The position numbers and the translations under genes are program-made. Source: Acanthaster planci (Eukaryota > Echinodermata > Asteroidea > Valvatida > Acanthasteridae). From it: 64,000 nt of DNA. Each line of letters begins with the position of its first letter. The stretch's first letter is position 1. Below, piece by piece: positions 9,424-22,251 of the stretch. The stretch is from the NCBI RefSeq assembly GCF_001949145.1, contig NW_019091434.1, forward strand, positions 185,353 to 249,352. Direction: 5' to 3'. The notes below the pieces were generated by a model that was not told the origin of the DNA, searched no databases, and was given only the letters and a program-made list of their open reading frames with translations.

Positions 9424-12400
9424 CTGAGGAGGAAATGAATGGGAGAAAATCAAACAAAAGCTTCTGTCTTTACCCAAAACAAAAGCCCCCCAAAAGGGGG
9501 GAAATATTAAAACGCAATGTGTATAGTTATGAGATAACAGGGTCTTCATAAATGGGTATTTGGAAGGCCGACCTTATATCCAGTGTGTCATGCACTTTTG
9601 CATCAAGGAGTGAAAGCGCGCGCAGGTGAATGAGACGAAAGCGTAAAACTAACATTTGTTTAACAAGTTAACAATGGAAACAGTATTGGAAACTCCCGAT
9701 GGTACCGAAGTAACCTAGGTCTTCATAATGAATTATTCAGTTCGAAAGGTGGACACCGTTGGGTAACTTGTATCAGGTGATAAATCTTTCACAGGGACTC
9801 TCAGTTAATGAATATTACACAGTCTACGAACGAGGGACTCTCAGTTCATGAATATGGGACAAAGGAGGCCAAGAATTTAATGGTTGCGTGCAGGTCAAAA
9901 AAACTCTGAAATATTAATTACCGGACTGGTCGAAATGTCTTTGTGACTGAAATGCCACTGTATTATGTGCATGAGACCCACACACAGAACAGCCGATTTG
10001 AGAAACCTCATATGCAGGTATAAGTAACGAGACATTTCAAATTATAGAATGTTCGAGGAGGAGAATATACCAAAATACATGTGCTCGCGCCCAATGTAAT
10101 GGTTCTTTGATGGGCTGTTTCTCCCGGGATGGCCCGCCCATAATGCTTCTGTCACGTTATCATTAAGTCGCTCGAAAATATTCACTCAAATATGCAAAAT
10201 CAAAATGGCGGGTCTGACTTTTTCTGGCATAGTTCAGTGTCAAACAGTGACACATCGCCCCGTTGTGTTTGAGATGTGTCTCGAGCCTACAGCTTGGAAG
10301 TAGAGGTGCAACATTCCAGAGTCCCCAACAGAAAAATCGATGGAGTCATTTTAGAGACATGCACTGCCAACATCCTCGCAACCACGGGGGCATTGTCCGG
10401 TTAACAGCCTGCTTTCGGATTACATTAACTTAGCTTTGTTCGATAAGTTTGCAGAAGACAGGTCTCTTTGGCAGGTGCTCTTCGCCAGTTTCGATTTTGT
10501 TTATTTATAGAGAACAAGACCAACCCCGCTGATCAGTAAATGAGGACCTTTCAACGCAAGCGATTAAGACCAAACATTTTGGGGACCAAAATATTTTGTT
10601 TAAACTTCATTCAGGATAATTCAGAGCATTTTCAAAGATTCTACCGTTTTAAATACAATGTAGTTTCAGTTTTGCGCATTTTTGGATAGACATCCTTCAA
10701 GTGGAAAGTTGATGCGTTAATTACTCGTCTTGTCCGTAGTATTAGTGGGATAGAGTAAATTTTCGCACTCTGGAAACTGGTGAGAGCGTAAAACTGTCAA
10801 TTAATTATTTTAGTTTCGATTTAAAAAGAAGCCTTTTGCCTACAAATCGGCACTATGAGTTCAAATTCAAGCGGCAATAAACGGGGCTGCGTTGTAAGCA
10901 TGATAGTTGATTGTAAAGAAATTGGGATCATTGTGAAAATTCATCCCACAAAAATTCTGCAATCATTAAATACACGAAGATTTCTAACGTATGGTTTGCC
11001 TCCTCCCTCCATAACTTGGGCTATTGTCACCAGTAATGATAACGGACGTGTTCCCAGCCGATGCTTCTGTCTTAAGTTTGTTCCCACACCTTTTTTCAGC
11101 ACATGAACTTATTTTCTGGACACATTTTACACCTGGGCCTACAAACAGTTTTAGGCTGCACGAAGACAAAAGGCAGATCTATCATACCACCTATGAATTA
11201 AGTACAAAATTCCGATGTTGCTGAAGATCAATATCACGCCTTTGAGGTTAGGGTATCAACAGTGATGCCCTACCATTTTAAACGGACTAAAACAATAATG
11301 AAGAGGGTGAGACTGTCAAAAGAGAAAAACTAATTGTTTTAGTGATAACTAGGCCTATAACAAAGCAAGAAATTTGCCATCCATGAGTGGAATTGAAATT
11401 AATGTGAATTTAAAGTGTTTTTACTATTCGGGGTGCAAAATGAATGGTACACCTTCAAGTGAAAACTCCTCTTACAGTTTCAGTGTAAAAACACTTACCC
11501 CCATATTTCACAGTGATGAATGTCATCTTCGGGGTGCCGTGCTGGAGTTCCAAAGCTGCGAGTAACCCGCCTCGTGTAAAGCAAGTCAGCAGTACGATAT
11601 TGAGTTGTCGATGTTCTGCACACCTTCAAGTTGGCAGCGACAACCGTCAAAATGTTAGACAACTAAGGGGTTGGCACGATGTACACGTACATGCATGTAC
11701 ATCAGTACATGCACAGAGCTCTAACACGTATCATGTGACTCCAGAAAAATCATTGACAATAATCCTTTCCTACCAGTCCATTTGTAGCAGTTGTGATACA
11801 CTATAATGGGGCCTTGGACCGGACACGTACGGCCCGACGCGCATCAGACTTAGGTCCAATATTGTGCTTACTTTTATATGAGGCCAAGCCGTGTGGCATT
11901 CAATAATTCATACACCACTCGGCACATTGATTTCCACATCAGTTTACGATCATTGGCCAGTATTTCGCCCGATCAAGATAGAGAGAGGGCTTGTGTGACT
12001 TTTACGTCGTTGACATGGGGACTGTGAACAACCCATTGGCCCCTTGGAGTGCACGCGTGCTTCTACCCAGCAATTACACCCACGCGCAAACAATGTGTAT
12101 TTTGACCCAGAACGTCACCTTTTTATGTCCCAAGCTAAGCACTCCATCCTGGCAACTGACAACAAAGTTGAAGTCAAGCAAATGCGGTCACCCTGTCTGT
12201 CGTACAAGGTCACTAAATTGTACTATAAACCCACACTTAACTCACGCCGGCCTAGTACACGACACGCCAACGTGTGTAATCCTCTTATATGCTTAAATCT
12301 GATGCTGATAAAACAAAACTGATCGTCGATTTTTTTCCATATTTGTTAGGCTGCAAAATATGTTATTCATGGTAATCAATTGGGAAATTGTAAAGGAAAT

Positions 12401-12740
12401 GTGTGTGTGAGCATCAGTCACACCAATAATACAGGCAGCAATCCAGCCCCCCCCCCAAAAAAAATTCGGCCACCCATAAACGACAGTGGCAAACAAAACA
12501 TTTCCAGGATTTGGTTGCAGGTCAAGACTAGTATGCGAAGGAGGTGGTCCACTGAGGAGGAGGAATGAATTGGACTTGACATCAACTGTGACAAAGACCG
12601 GTAAGTAAGGACGGTCGAGCACCATTGCTTTCCTAAGCCGAGTGCTCACGCCGCGCCGATGCTTCGCGAGGGTCTGTGATGCACGATCAGCTGAACTCGG
12701 TTGTGTCTACTTAACTCTGTGCGCGATGCGGGAAACAGCA
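9424..12740. other. Unassigned; probably holds the missing first exon of the minus-strand gene
   Basis: There is no supported exon. A 23-bp direct repeat (AGGGACTCTCAGTT...) occurs at 9,793-9,815 and 9,833-9,855 with one mismatch. A short plus-strand frame begins in the context AAAATGGCGGGT near 10,205, but it has no splice partners or family resemblance. ACATGTAC words appear only sparsely, for example near 11,680-11,715. Confidence 0.45.
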
Positions 12741-12990
12741 GTGTTGTATTTTTAGAGTCCATCACAAGTCCCTGTAAGTCCATCACAAGTCCCTGNCCCT
12801 GTAAGTCCATCACAAGTTATTTTGTCTTAAGCCATTTCACAAACTATTCAAATGAGCTGTAACATAAGTATTCTTTTGTCATTGTTCACTCGGTTACTTG
12901 TGACTGGCCTTGTGAAGGGACTCGTGACTGGACTTATGGAGAGACTTGTGAGAGGATTTGTGATAGACTCAAATACAATAATGGGAAACA
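12741..12990. repeat. Foldback with internal minisatellite and one ambiguous base
   Basis: GTCCATCACAAGTCCCTGTAA-type units (about 20-25 bp) repeat three times between about 12,757 and 12,820. The array contains the only N I noticed, at 12,796. The opposite arm (about 12,890-12,985) carries degenerate inverted units such as CTTGTGACTGG and GACTTGTGAGAGGATTTGTG. TTGTATTT on the left pairs with AAATACAA on the right. The N probably marks an assembly join inside the repeat. Related wording (CATTGTTCACTC...CTTGTGAACGG) recurs near 30,187-30,230. Confidence 0.6.
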
Positions 12991-14379
12991 GAGCCATATT
13001 CGTCCACAAATTTGAGGATGTTAATGGTTTCTTTAAAGAAACCGACTGATCCCCTCTATATAACCTCAGTTTTCAGTATTTGCACTATCCCAATATAGGG
13101 CACTAACGCTGAAATTTTTTCCTCCGAAAAACTCATCCATTCAATATATCTTACTTATTTGTTGGTATAATAAACAGGTTGCAAAAGCTTACGTTCAGCG
13201 GTGTTAAGTTGGTATGGAAGCCATTTGCCAAAAAAAACAACAACAACAAACAAAAAACAAAATAAAAAAAATGCAAAGAGCAAACGTAAACCGGCTGAAT
13301 GGGAATAATTGGATCTCAATTGCTGCGCTGGATTTCTACCAGAGGCAGACACAGATCCCAGGGATGTTGATTCAAGTTATGGGAATGGGTTGGATAGTTT
13401 GGTTGAGATGAGGCAGGTGATGGAGCGGGGCATACACATGCCATGAAGGTACCCCGATTTATTGTCTCCGACAAGGGCGGATCCAGACACGATTTTCTTT
13501 TTTTTTGGGGGGGGGGGAGTTGTTTGGGGCCTACTTTGAAAATATGTAACCTTTACTTTCTGACCTTTCTCTGGGGTGAAGCTAAAAGTTTAAGGGTTTT
13601 ACACGCGCTTTTAGGAATGAGCGAAGTGAAAGAGTCCCCAAGGCAACCTTATTACTTTGTTTTCAAAAAGAAATACATGTACACCTACATATTTGGGACG
13701 ATGATTCCGTTGGCCCCCGGTCCCAACTGGACCAACCGATGGATTCCAATCATTCAAAGAAAAACAAAAGTGCGATTGTGGATACTCTGAACGTCCCCAA
13801 CCTCGACTTATCTAGACATGTACATAAGAATGAAGAGTGAATTGTGTCTTGCAACTGTGCATGTTTCTATTCACGCGTAAGTGATATCCCAAAATACGTG
13901 TAATACAGCAGAGAGAGGGAACAAAATGTAACGAGTAAAACCACTTTTTGAGGAAAAATCTTCGAAAAAATATGAATAAAAAAGCACAGCTGTGCAGCCA
14001 ACATTACGGACTGACATGTATTTAACATTTCGCACTCTTTATTAGCTCAAAAAGCCGTTCCTCATACCTTGTTGGATGACTCCAATTAATTATTTTCGTT
14101 CAGTTTTATAATTTGGAAAACTAAAAAATCAAATCTTCCAAGCGTTTTTGATACGCTTAATATTAAAGTTTATTCAACAATCTTTCGTTTCCTGTTTTAT
14201 TGGAGATGTCATTTGATGACGGTGGCAGTCGATTTCTTTTCTTCAAAAGTGACGATTACCTATCCAAGGATTCCTAAAGTCCATCGCTGCTAAGAAAACT
14301 AAAAATAACATATTGCTTTATTAAAAATTCAAAATTTTACTGTCGGCGAATGTTAGCAACTAGCCTGCCCGAGCTGTAC
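12991..14379. other. No gene; homopolymer-rich
   Basis: A (CAA)n/A-rich run lies near 13,228-13,275 and a T run followed by a G run near 13,498-13,518. No supported exon. Confidence 0.45.
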
Positions 14380-14510
14380 GTTGGAGGTGTAATTGCATAG
14401 CGCCCTCTATCTTCACGACCTGTCGCTGTTTCATTTTTGAACTGAGCATGCGCACACATCATTGCATTGTCGTTTGTCGTGTTTCGTACCCTACGCGAAA
14501 ACGACAGAAC
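14380..14510 (+). promoter_or_regulatory. SRRM2: Candidate promoter and 5' non-coding exon of the SRRM2-type gene
   Basis: A compact CpG-richer block contains GCATGCGCAC (14,446-14,455), which resembles an NRF1 half-site typical of housekeeping promoters. It ends CGACAGAAC|GTAAGT, a near-consensus donor after 14,510. It is the closest such block upstream of the first coding exon at 21,894 and has no ATG in the last 50 bases. The transcription start was not observed. The block at 6,800-7,340 is the alternative or additional promoter. Confidence 0.45.
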
Positions 14511-15069
14511 GTAAGTTTCTTTCTTTTTTGCGTATTTTTAAACAACTGCTTGCTTAATCAACATATTGGAACCAAGGTTTTGACGTAAGTAGGCCAAACA
14601 TTAACTGATGAAAGTGGATATGATGTTTAAACCATGGATCTTTCCTCCATGTTTTAACCGTGCCCATAGCATCGTACAGCCCCGCTAGCCCCAGACTGGG
14701 GCCAGTCTACAGTACCACTCTTCCGTACTACGACTAGTACTACATGTACCTGTCCGTCATGTCCAAATCCTTGGACCCACGACGGCCCATCCCAAGAGTG
14801 GAGACTTCGCAAAAATGCTTCGTACTATGAGCCGTATTTTTCTTGTAGTACTGCTCACACACCCAATCCAGTAATTGATCATCAAATTGCCTACGGGCTA
14901 TTTTCAGTTTGTTTTTGTCCGTGAACTTTTGGTATTTCAGTAATATGTGTGACCGACAGACAGTCACATGTAGCATGCATGGAGGAAGTCACCAGGTCCC
15001 TTAACCAATTACTGAGAAAACCAATCAGACTTGAAAATAGGTGTTGATTATATAGTGACGCACATTACT

Positions 15070-15164
15070 GAGGGCCTGTATGGAGCGCCCTCACAGAGGA
15101 CATACTCGGGCATATCACACAGGAACAAAGACCTGTCCTGTGAGGGCGCTCCATGCAGGCTCTC
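15070..15164. repeat. Inverted repeat, 27-bp arms
   Basis: The left arm 15,070-15,096 and right arm 15,138-15,164 pair at 25 of 27 positions around a 41-bp centre. The core word is TGGAGCGCCCTCACAG and its complement. It is a small foldback, probably a transposon relic. Confidence 0.7.
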
Positions 15165-16111
15165 TATATTTGGTCATTTCAACATGGCTGTATTCCTTTA
15201 CTAATCCTACGGTGATTAATTCTCGATCATTTGACGGGTGATAAACACAGTCGCAGAGATGTCAACTTGTACAATTTAGGGGTAATTTTTACAATTTGTT
15301 TAGTCCATTTATGACTGTACGATCCAGAATAAGATTTTTACGATATCCAACTTAAGGTACAAAACCATACAGTTGTGTATAAACTCTGTGTGAGCTCGCA
15401 TGGAGCCAGCCTCGTAATGCGCGTCAGAAATGTGTCGCTGGCATCCTGCCGTTTGTGCATATAAGCTGCGTGAGTAGCGGTAGAAACCAGCGTGATTGAA
15501 TCATCCATTGGCCCTAATTAATGCTATGATGAACGGGGGCGAATAGGCACAATTAGTCTTCATACATGTACATGTATGCAACGTGATTGTGTATGCCCAT
15601 GCATTGTACATGTACCGATATCGTACGCACAGACGAGGATTTGATTCTAGGATATTTTGTGAGCAACTGGCTTTGTTTTGCACAATGTCAGGGCTGTTCC
15701 ATGTAACCTAATTGAACCCACCTAATGACTTGCCCCAATGGTTGAGTTGTCAGTCCATTTGAGGCACATACTGTCCAGCTATTCGAGTTGTCTCAATGGT
15801 CGAGTGGTCCTGAGTCGAGATGGCAGATGATGAGTTGTCAGAGCCCCACCATTGTTTACTGCATGTACAGTACCTGAAAAGAGGCCTTGTACAGATAATG
15901 TACGTGAACCGGTCTGTGTTGGACATATCGATCATTGTTGATCTGCACGGTCATGTTACACCTTCGGATGAAATTTAATAAAGATTGCTTAAACCTACCA
16001 GTAACAAAAACTTTAAGTGTGGTTGAAGGTTAAAGTTCCAATTTTCATTAAAAAGTTTGGTAGAAGTACATGTAAGTTCACTTACCGGTATCTCAATGAC
16101 AGCTATCCATC

Positions 16112-16363
16112 GGTAATTCCAGAAATTAGGGGTCCATTTTTTTTCGTGTCCCTGTCACATCTGACATACACTTATGATTTTGTAAGTTCAGGACACATTT
16201 TTTAATTTCCAAGAGTGATGAACTAATGCAGATTGCCTGCTAAACAAATAGTAATAATTTGAAATGAATTCCGGTAATCTTTCTGTGTCAAATAACAAAG
16301 GTCAGATGTAACAAGGACACGAAAATGTCACACTTTTGTACCCCCAGTTTCTGGAATTACCCC
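16112..16363 (+). mobile_element. MITE family A, copy 1
   Basis: The element runs from GGTAATTCCAGAAATTAGGG to TTTCTGGAATTACCC. The ends are inverted repeats, and the subterminal regions (TGTCACATCTGAC / GTCAGATGTAACAAGGACAC) also pair. Further copies with the same ends lie at about 26,809, 31,249, 51,542 and 61,563, and a diverged one at 26,120. No coding capacity. Confidence 0.8.
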
Positions 16364-18579
16364 CGCAGAAACAGACAGAAGACCCCGTGAAGTGGCGTGT
16401 GACCAGTGGTTTACAAAGTGAAATTTATAGCCCTAACAGTCCCAAATCCTGCGATTTCAATGTGATTTTACATATGCCCTAGGGGGTTAGGCTAAGAAAA
16501 ATTTCCTAAGAAAACATTTTAACCTGAACACCTTGAAAAGGAAACATAGCATTCAAAGCAAGCTCTGTTTTACACTGATGCACTGGTATACAAGTTGGAG
16601 GGCGCCCTCATGTGGATTGTCTAGAAACAGAATCTACTTTATCCCCTGGAAAAGATGAAGTGTTACCGAGGAGTCATAGATCTACATGTAAATATGTAAA
16701 AAAGTCCTTTTATGTCGGTCCATGGAGATACATTGTACATATGTGTACCTGTACCGTACATATATACAAAGGTAGATAAAATCTTCAGGTGGTTACAAAT
16801 CTTTCTGACAAATTGCATCATTGGATTCTATGGCCAACAAGCCATTGATTACAGAAGTGTTGACCCTTTGGGAAAGTGACGTCAGTGAACCAAACAAATC
16901 TGTTTCTCCAGATTTTATCTTAAGTACATTTTTTAAGTCACAGATGAATTCATATTATAGAAATGTAGGAACACACAGATATTAGAAACATTTTAAAGTT
17001 AAGAAAAGAATCCCTCTCAGTGAACCAGTCACTAGTCTGAAAAAAGTGAATGTGATTGGTCAGTGTGGGTGGAATGTGCTTCAAATATGATTCTGATTGG
17101 TGAATTCATTGATATTCACAGTCATACATGTAGTCCACAGAAGAAAAAGATGTTCAGTGGAAGGGATTCTCAAAATAAGCTTTGAAATTTAATTTACTAA
17201 AATATCCTCCAAATTCTAAATGCTCAATGCAACACTATGTAAAAAGAAAATACATGTAACTTGAATTTTGGTCAGTTAAAACAGATTTAGTGTTTTGCCT
17301 AAAATGGTTCACTTGTTTGTCATCCAATCCCATGATGAAGGTGGAATGTTGAAAAGGGTATTATCCATACTTAAATTTGCAGCGTCCTCACCAACTGGTG
17401 ATCCTTGTCTGTCTTGGTGTTTGTCAAAATGCTTTCTGGCTAGTGTCAGTAGTGAAGTGAGATTGTATAAAGGTACTGATGATGAAAAGAAACTTCCAGC
17501 TTGCTTCAAAAAGTGTTTCATTCAAACATTTTCATTTTTTCATAGGAAGTGAACATACAGCATCTTGCTTAAATTGTACGCATGTACATGCAGTTAGTTA
17601 CCACCATGTTAGATATTTCGCAGCAAAATTTATGAAAAAATGTTTGTCATAAAATTTGGACAACAAAGCCAAAGCTGCATCACACCACAGAGAGCAACAT
17701 CTTGATTGTGCTAATTACATGATAAGTGCCATTAACAAAGTAAACAATTGGATTTTGTGTTAAGGTAATGAGATTGAAATCCAAGTAAATGTACCTATTG
17801 ATTCCACACATCCCTCCCGTTGACTTGCGTATTGACCATCGTATGATGTACAGTACATTTCCAGTTATTTGTACTTGAAAATGTACATGCAGCCAGCAGA
17901 AATGTGTTACTGCAGATGGCGTACATGTACTTGTGCGTACCCCACTGTGACAGCTGGTGTGCTCAGTCCACTTTTGTGAGAGCTTTGGCGCCAGCTTGAG
18001 TGCTTTTAATCAGAATTAATTTTCACACTTCAGTGCTGACAAATGGAACAGAACACAGAACTTGCTGCAACAAAGAAATCAATTAACTTTGTAAACTTCT
18101 TGCACTATCTGGCATTTGCCTGACATGACTCGGTACTTGCCCAGTTGTTGAAGCTGCATTTGGATCAATTTGATAGGTGGAAGTTTCAGTTCGCGTGATG
18201 TTTTGTGCATTGTTCGGGAAAGTGTGCACAAATTGCACTGCGAGTGTGATTTTGCGTGCGCGTGTTTGGAGTATTCGCAGCAGGTTTTCAATAGACCTTT
18301 ATTGAGGTTTCTTTCATTTCAAAATACATGTACGTGTATTGCAGATGTGCATGAATTTGAAATGCTGTAATGTTTGCTGCCACCATGCAGCAGAAATTGT
18401 ATATTGCTTCAGCCCTTACAGTGCACTTGGAATTCATTAATTGGGAGCACTCGCTGTTTGTCAGAGGGAATAGTGGGCCTATTTTGGCTGAAAATTTGAT
18501 CTGCATGCATGTTACTAGTAACGTAACTAGTATCTCCACTGAGCACACCTGTGCACGAATTGCAGCGTACATACTGAAG

Positions 18580-18769
18580 GGGTGCGTTCGCATGGTTACT
18601 CCTGTTAACGCGTGTACAGTGTAGGATGCGTTTGCATTACACTCGGGTGCAGGAGTATACCCCCCCTCTAGTGAGAGTATACTCTTTCTGACCCCCGGGT
18701 CATACTCCAGCCATTTGAGCGCTCAAGAGTATACTCGTGTCAACGCGAGTAGCTTGCTCGAACGCACCC
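18580..18769. mobile_element. MITE with GGGTGCGTTCG ends
   Basis: GGGTGCGTTCG (18,580-18,590) and CGAACGCACCC (18,759-18,769) are perfect 11-bp terminal inverted repeats. The 190-bp body contains several AGTATACTC-type palindromes (around 18,650, 18,685 and 18,728). It is locally CpG-rich, unlike its flanks. No clear target duplication. Confidence 0.65.
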
Positions 18770-19597
18770 GATTTGTATTGATATCAAGTTAGAAGTTAGC
18801 TCGAATTCTTCTGGTCCTTTTAACAGTTTTTCTTCCATGCACAGAACATGCACGTGATATGCTTTTTTGTGTCTGCTCTGTTCAACGGTAGCCCCAGCCT
18901 ATTTAGCACTTGTAAAATTCATTAACTCCTTCCAAGCACTACATGTGCCAGCATGTACATGTGCATTATTGATTTGTCCTTGGATGGTCCCTTTCTGTCC
19001 CTGAACACTGGCAGCAAACTGTACAGTGCATGAACAAAATGTGCAAGTGTTATCAGGGAGTATTGATCACTGCAGGGTGCAGGCTCAAAACTGCAGCATC
19101 ACAGATAATCTTGTTGTGTCAGTCAGGGAACCAGTATTGATTAATTACTGGCACTGGTAGCCAGGCTCCTCCATTGTAATTAATTGGTATTGCTCAGTGA
19201 ACCAGTATTGATTTGTATCTCAGGTGTATGAAATACATGTACATGTATTTAGTTTTTGCGTGCCGGTTGGTTTCCTACACACAGTTGCTGACTGTAATGC
19301 TTACGTGCCATGTACTGGAACGAACAAGTCACACCACCTGCATGTTGTGAAATGCAAACTGTAACCTTGTGCTTTATTGCTGTCAGAGAGCTCAGAGCTG
19401 TCCTGCCTTGCCCGGCAATCCTCATAATTCTTTAGCATCATCTACACGTTGATAATCATTCATGCTTGTTTCTGCAGTGCGTGTTTGGGCTGTGTTGTGA
19501 TGCTCTGCAGTGAATGCTACCAGATACGGTACACGTACCACAAGTGGACTGACTGTGTCTCCTTTTCTGTTAACTGTTGACAAGTGGAGACAATTTT

Positions 19598-20060
19598 TAC
19601 AAGGTATAGTACATGTACGTGTACATGTATGTGTTTGTTTACTACAAAAATGTGGATAAAGTGCACTATGTGCTTTGTACGTACCATTTGTACAAATTGT
19701 AGAGGAATATCGTACAGACACTGTTTGTAGTGTGTGTGTGGGTGTACCTGTATGTGTGTTGGTCATATTTTTGTATTCAGTTAATTGATAATGGTTGATT
19801 ATGCCCATCTTTGTAGAGTATTGTACAGTGTACATGTAACTCCCATTTTTATTGTGTCTCCTCTGGACACTGTTGTGTAGCAATGTGATTTGTCCCAGTT
19901 CTAAATTTGAGATGTAAACAGTGAATGTGCCCACCAGTTTGTCATTTTTCCAGAATGGAGGAGAGCTCCGTTTTCATGTGTATTTAACTTTCAAGGCTAC
20001 ATGTACATGTACTTACATAGAGAGGATGCCACCTACATGTACACGTACATGTACTGTACT
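19598..20060. repeat. Cluster of ACATGTAC palindromes (representative)
   Basis: GTACATGTAC, ACATGTACGTGTACATG and close variants recur many times at irregular spacing. This is not a clean tandem array. Comparable clusters lie near 24,070-24,105, 25,110-25,152, 26,410-26,445, 34,520-34,548, 38,225-38,345, 40,485-40,520, 45,225-45,310, 49,420-49,475, 51,425-51,450, 51,778-51,812 and 54,450-54,508. Confidence 0.7.
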
Positions 20061-21893
20061 GTAGGTATTCATAAATAAGCAGTAAATTGCACTTGCCATA
20101 TTTTCTTTGAAACAAATAACTTCCATGTTTTTATAAATTCAAAACGTCAGTACCGTGGACATGTACATGTATACAGTATATTGGTTATACCCACGTACGC
20201 ATATCGACACATTTTTTTAATGTCTCTTGTGGCTTAATTTCCAATTTGCATGTGCCGTGATAGAAACCTCAACCACTGTAGGGTTTTGGAGCTGCGCTGT
20301 CAGTCAAACTGCTCTGTAAAAAAATGCAGCCATCTGGAGAAATACAGAATGAATGGAGTCATTGAAATGCATTATGCAAAGGACCGATCTTACTCGGTTA
20401 TAAATATGCTCTGTTTGTACAGTGGTCTACCTGTGCATGATTGTCTGCATACTCATTCAGAAGTACCTGCTTTGTCTAAGGTGATAAAAAGGAACCATCT
20501 GGCAGAAGGAGCAACTTCATAAATTGAGCATTTTTCTTCAAAACATACATTGTACATTTGCACTGTCTACTGATGTCTGTATATACCGGTACACACAATG
20601 TACATGTACATGCACACATGTTACAAGTGATTGATGAATGTGTGCTGAAGTTCACAGACATTAATGTACAGTACTGGTACCTTCTTTAGTGGGGCACAAT
20701 GATAAATTCTGCTTTGTTGGATGTGCATGTATGTACCGTAGACCTGTATTTTTTTGGGGGGGGGGCACTTTTTTCTACTGACTCCGTGGGCAGCCACTGG
20801 TGTACATGTACTGGGTAAAAAATAACAGTAAGAGAGTTTGGAGGGCATTTCTTTCAAATGAAATGAACACTTCAGAGGGTACTGCTTGGTTCCCGAAATG
20901 AGTTTGTCAAGCCTTTTTGCACCACATTCAAAGCACCGGTACAGTAGACTTGTTTCTTTATTCCCAGGTCCTTCTTTATTTCCAATATCTCATTTGCCCC
21001 AGATTTCACCTCCAATGGTACAGGTACACCTGTACATGTACTCCATAGTAGCACTGTTCAGATAGTTTGAGGATGCAAAACAGAAACCATCATTGCTTTA
21101 TGTTGGCTTACAGAGGGGCCTGTACCCGTTACATACATGTACATGTACACTGCATGTTCGTATTTTACATGTAACAGTGTAATGTGTCTTGTATTCTGCA
21201 TAAACTGTGCATGCATGTAGTGTATGTAAATCATTGTCTCTGTATTTTCACTTGCCCTAAGCACATTTGTGTACAAATCAAACTGGATGGTTTCAAGACA
21301 AATTCTTTATACTGTTGTGAAAGTGAAGATGGCATTCTTTGCATGTTGGTTTTATGGGAGGAAGCATATGAAACTGGCAATAAATGGTTGTAGATGAAAT
21401 GTACATACATTAAGTGTATGAACTATAAAGTTACATGTATATTGTGTACTTGTGTAATTTTTAAATCACCCAGCTCAAGCCATTGTCCACATGTTGACTA
21501 TTGGAAGGTGAATTGTTCCCTGAACTTTTAGTAATGGTTGTCAACTTATGTGAAATTTCGGTGTGTGAACATTTACCAGTACATGGTACGGTATATATAC
21601 TCTCAAGCTTCCAGGATTCTTTAATCCTAACCTTCCCCAACCACACAGAATTAAACAGTAGTAAAGGCCAGCAACCCTTGCGGGGTTAGGGTTAACATCC
21701 ACTTTGTGCAAGGTTGAAAGGGTTCAGGAGAGCCACCATTTGTTGAGAAACGCTTGATGTCACTTTGGAAGTTAACGTTCTGGTATAAAGGAAGTGTTCT
21801 TTGCATTTTGGAGGATTTGAGAGGATTGTGAAAGCCTTCTAGCAAAATTGCATTTGTTTGATTAAAAGATTTGTTTATTTCTTCCCTCTTCAG

Positions 21894-22012
21894 ATCTCAT
21901 AGCAGCTGACATTACAAGTGACTGCTTGCTTCCGAAGATTGCATCTGCACCCTCGAGCCAGTCCTGTCACTGACCAGCTGTAGCGGTCGACCCGTCGACT
22001 GACCCGGCCACA
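21894..22012 (+). other. SRRM2: 5' UTR part of the first coding exon
   Basis: These 119 nt lie between the acceptor AG at 21,892-21,893 and the initiator ATG. The stretch is GC-richer than the flanks and contains in-frame stops before the ATG, so the coding start at 22,013 is well fixed. Confidence 0.75.
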
Positions 22013-22251
22013 ATGTACAACGGCGTGGGCCTGGCCACGGCCCGGGGCAGCGGCACCAATGGCTTCGTTCAGCGCAACTTTGCCCTGGTGCGCAACCAGT
22101 CCCAGAAGTTGGACTACAAGTCGGCGGAGGAGGTGGAGAAGCAGGAGGCGCTGCTGCTGCGCCGGCCCAACCAGGAGATCCTGGCCCACGAGCGCAAGCG
22201 GCAGGTGGAGCTCAAGTGCGTGGAGATGAAGGAGATTATGGAAGAGCAGGG
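22013..22251 (+). CDS. SRRM2: SRRM2/Cwc21-type splicing factor, coding exon 1
   Basis: The exon encodes the N-terminus of the serine/arginine repetitive matrix protein, a spliceosome component. Its yeast counterpart, Cwc21, docks on Prp8 and Snu114 in the catalytic spliceosome. The exon starts at ATG in the context GGCCACAATGT and reads MYNGVGLATARGSGTNGFVQ, then RNFALVR. It continues with DYKSAEEVEKQEALLLRRPN and the acidic/basic helix HERKRQVELKCVEMKEIMEE. These match the hallmark MYNGIGL.TPRGSGTNGYVQRN and ILDHERKR.VELRCLE.EE.MEEQG of the family, the latter opening the cwf21 domain (from about residue 57). The exon gives 79 codons plus two bases (GG), phase 2, then donor GTAGGT. Codon use is strongly GC-biased against AT-rich flanks. 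In non-vertebrates one ancestral gene (Srrm234) stands for SRRM2, SRRM3 and SRRM4, so this may be that gene. Confidence 0.95.

Larger units (their letters stand above)
14511..21893 (+). other. SRRM2: 5' intron of the SRRM2-type gene
   Basis: This would be the intron if the exon ends at 14,510. It ends in a pyrimidine-rich acceptor (TTCTTCCCTCTTCAG). ACATGTAC palindromes become dense from about 15.5 kb, with clusters near 15,560, 19,610, 19,995-20,055, 20,160, 20,600 and 21,140. MITEs and inverted repeats are listed separately. No nested gene was found, and the 170-codon minus-strand frame at 19,422-19,934 is a by-product of the repeats. Confidence 0.5.

Noticed and set aside
19422-19934. 170-codon minus-strand frame rich in T, H, Y and C
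   Set aside because: Produced by ACATGTAC repeats, which read as CTCT/MYMY-type peptides in every frame.
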